Positions 62,771-64,000 of a stretch of 64,000 bases of DNA are shown piece after piece; within the stretch, counting starts at the first letter, position 1; every line of letters begins with the position of its first letter. The position numbers were made by a program, and so were the translations under genes. The DNA comes from Glycomyces terrestris (GTDB lineage: Bacteria; Actinomycetota; Actinomycetes; Mycobacteriales; Micromonosporaceae): the NCBI RefSeq assembly GCF_003933745.1, contig NZ_RSEB01000003.1, positions 832,243-896,242 on the forward strand, written 5' to 3'. The notes under the pieces were generated by a model, which saw only the letters and a program-made list of their open reading frames with translations, was not told where the DNA came from and made no database searches.

Positions 62771-63201
62771 GCCCGCGACGCGGAGGAGTCCGCTGCCGCC
62801 GGAAACCCTCGACACGCGAACGGGGCCGCCCGCCCAACCTGCGGCACCGGGCGCGCGACGACCCGGGCCAGCGGGGGTTCGTGACGGCCGAGATGGCCGC
62901 GGCGCTCCCCGCGGTGGTCGCGGTCCTCGCGCTCGGCCTGTGGGCGGTGTCGGCGGTCGGGTTGAAGGTCAGGGCGATCGACGCGGCCAACACCGCCGCG
63001 ATCGCCGCGGCCCGCGGCGAGGACGCGCAGGCGGTCGCGGACCCGTACCTCCCCGACGGCGCCTCGGTCGCCGTCTCGGAGGACGGCGACGTGGCCCGAG
63101 CCGTGGTCACGGCCCCGGCCCGCCCGCTCGGACACCTGACCCCGCCGCTGACCATCACCGCGACGGCGGTCGCCCCGCTCGAACCGGGACTGGACCGATG
63201 A
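62767..63201 (+). CDS. tadE: TadE-like minor pilin
   Basis: A 144-residue protein: basic leader, then GFVTAEMAAALPAVVAVLAL, a TadE-type prepilin site with Glu at +5 and hydrophobic helix. The secreted part contains PDGASVAVSEDGDVARAVVT. Counterpart of Rv3655c. The GTG at 62767 overlaps the pilin stop (GTGA), so it is translationally coupled. Confidence 0.88.
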   Translation: MSPRRGGVRCRRKPSTRERGRPPNLRHRARDDPGQRGFVTAEMAAALPAVVAVLALGLWAVSAVGLKVRAIDAANTAAIAAARGEDAQAVADPYLPDGASVAVSEDGDVARAVVTAPARPLGHLTPPLTITATAVAPLEPGLDR

Positions 63202-63734
63202 GCCGCGCACGGAAGGCGAAGCGGAGACCGAGCGAACACGCCGAAGTCGCCGACCGCGGCTTCAGCGGGCACACAATCGCCGAAGCCGAAGCCGAAGCCG
63301 AAGCCGAAGCCGAAGCCGAAGCCGAAGCCGAAGCCGAAGCCGGAGTCGAGGCAGGCCGCGCCGGTACGGGCACCGGAGCTGGTGCCCGTGCCGAACGGGG
63401 CTCGGCGACGGTGCTCGCGGCGGGAGTGGCGGTGGCGCTGGTGGCGACCGCGCTGGCGTTCACGGCGGTCGGCCAGGCGAGCGCGGCCCGCCACCGGGCC
63501 CAAGGTGCGGCTGACGCCGCGGCGCTCGCCGGGGCGGCCCGGGTGCTCCTCGGCGAAGGCGAGGCGTGCGCCGCCGCGCAGGCGATGGTGGAACGCGCTG
63601 CGGCCGACTTCGTCCGCTGCGAGGTGGACGGCCTCGAGGTGACCGTCTACGTCAACGAGACCCCGACCGGCATCCCGCAGGCGCTCGGCCCGGCCCGAGC
63701 GGTCTCCCGAGCCGGCCCGGTCCTCACCGAATAA
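63198..63734 (+). CDS. TadE/TadG-like protein with Ala-Glu repeat
   Basis: A 178-residue counterpart of Rv3654c. After about 28 residues comes ten copies of Glu-Ala (residues 29-48) encoded by GAAGCC repeats, then the TadG-type helix GSATVLAAGVAVALVATALAF and the short secreted part with QGAADAAALAGAARVLLGEG and one disulfide-capable Cys pair (CAAAQ, VRCEV). The repeat lies before the membrane helix, on the cytoplasmic side, and length change would stay in frame. ATG overlaps the tadE stop. Last gene of the operon. Confidence 0.85.
   Translation: MSRARKAKRRPSEHAEVADRGFSGHTIAEAEAEAEAEAEAEAEAEAEAGVEAGRAGTGTGAGARAERGSATVLAAGVAVALVATALAFTAVGQASAARHRAQGAADAAALAGAARVLLGEGEACAAAQAMVERAAADFVRCEVDGLEVTVYVNETPTGIPQALGPARAVSRAGPVLTE
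63282..63341 (+). repeat. Ten perfect GAAGCC repeats within a tad gene
   Basis: 60 bp of identical hexamers coding (Glu-Ala)10. Being 6 bp long, gain or loss of units keeps the reading frame. Confidence 0.97.
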
Positions 63735-63760
63735 CCGAGTCCGACAACGAACCAGGACCT

Positions 63761-63791
63761 CCCCCGGCGGCCAAGGCCAGGCCGCCGGGGG
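63761..63791 (+). terminator. Terminator hairpin after the tad operon
   Basis: 12-bp stem (63761-63772 with 63780-63791), 7-nt loop, 27 bp past the last stop. Bases 63792-63940 hold no recognisable feature. Confidence 0.8.
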
Positions 63792-63940
63792 ACGGAAGAA
63801 CGACACAGAGCTTGACCAATGGTGTGCAGGTAGGCGGAGGGTGGGCACGGGGGAGGGGGAGGGGCCCCCGGAGGGGGTCCGCGCGAAATTTCTCCTCTCG
63901 CACTTGCCGATGGCCGCCCGGACCGGTTCGCTCATTCGGT

Positions 63941-64000
63941 GCGGGGTGCGGGGTGCGGGGTGCGGGGTGCGGGGTGCGGGGTGCGGGGTGCGGGGTGCGG
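63941..64000. repeat. GCGGGGT heptanucleotide repeat running off the window
   Basis: Eight perfect 7-bp units and four bases more, reaching the window edge; the true length is unknown. GGGG runs spaced by TGC make this a strong G-quadruplex candidate. Confidence 0.95.

Overview
The window is 64 kb of very GC-rich chromosome from a high-GC actinobacterium. The synteny (rpsF-ssb-rpsR-rplI-dnaB; trpG-sortase-crgA; PPIase-rhomboid; an Rv3660c-Rv3654c-like tad locus), the MmyB-type and class E sortase families, and many leaderless genes with a TANNNT -10 box 6-7 nt before the start codon all point there. A cysteine-free ribosomal protein S18 at the main rpsR locus hints at Micromonosporales/Glycomycetales rather than Streptomyces or Mycobacterium, but genus cannot be fixed by eye. 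Several of these loci lie near oriC in related genomes, so the window is probably origin-proximal.

Layout. 1-3 kb: start of dnaB, an array of six DnaA-type boxes, then the ribosomal/SSB operon. 3-12 kb: class I fumarase, MHYT membrane sensor, secreted GH18 chitinase, an ArsR/SRPBCC pair, cystathionine beta-synthase and 6-phosphogluconate dehydrogenase. 11.6-18 kb: three tandem Nudix genes (the last truncated), an AhpD-like protein with a DUF6220-like membrane partner, a NarL-type two-component system, a YihY-family and a DUF7144-type membrane protein. 18-26 kb: trpG/pabA, sortase, crgA, thiolase, PEBP, aminotransferase, cyclophilin and rhomboid protease. 26.3-26.8 kb: a 55-copy 8-bp tandem repeat. 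27-39 kb: mobA, DUF4192, an MmyB-type regulator with a divergent membrane gene, dnaE, an SDR/LysR divergon, DoxX-like protein, secreted type B carboxylesterase and a TetR regulator.

39.4-45.5 kb is the most striking region. A cobalamin riboswitch on the minus strand precedes a secreted, membrane-anchored alpha/alpha-toroid protein, a secreted, membrane-anchored protein resembling DUF4430 (transcobalamin C-terminal-like), and a complete ECF transporter (T component, fused double ATPase, S component). The two surface proteins look like the two domains of animal transcobalamin/intrinsic factor encoded as separate polypeptides, suggesting a two-part B12-capture device feeding an ECF importer.

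45.5-57 kb: TetR, a ParA/MinD-like ATPase, a small UvrD-like helicase protein, moaA-moaD, fructosamine kinase-like protein, sulfotransferase, serC, a Tat-exported PIG-L/beta-propeller protein and citrate synthase. 57.5-64 kb: aldose epimerase and a full tad pilus operon (ssd, tadA, tadB, tadC, DUF4244 pilin, two TadE-like proteins). One of these carries an Ala-Glu stretch encoded by a perfect hexanucleotide repeat. The window ends inside a 7-bp G-rich repeat.

All calls come from reading the sequence; no database search was run. No tRNA, rRNA, CRISPR array or insertion sequence was seen.
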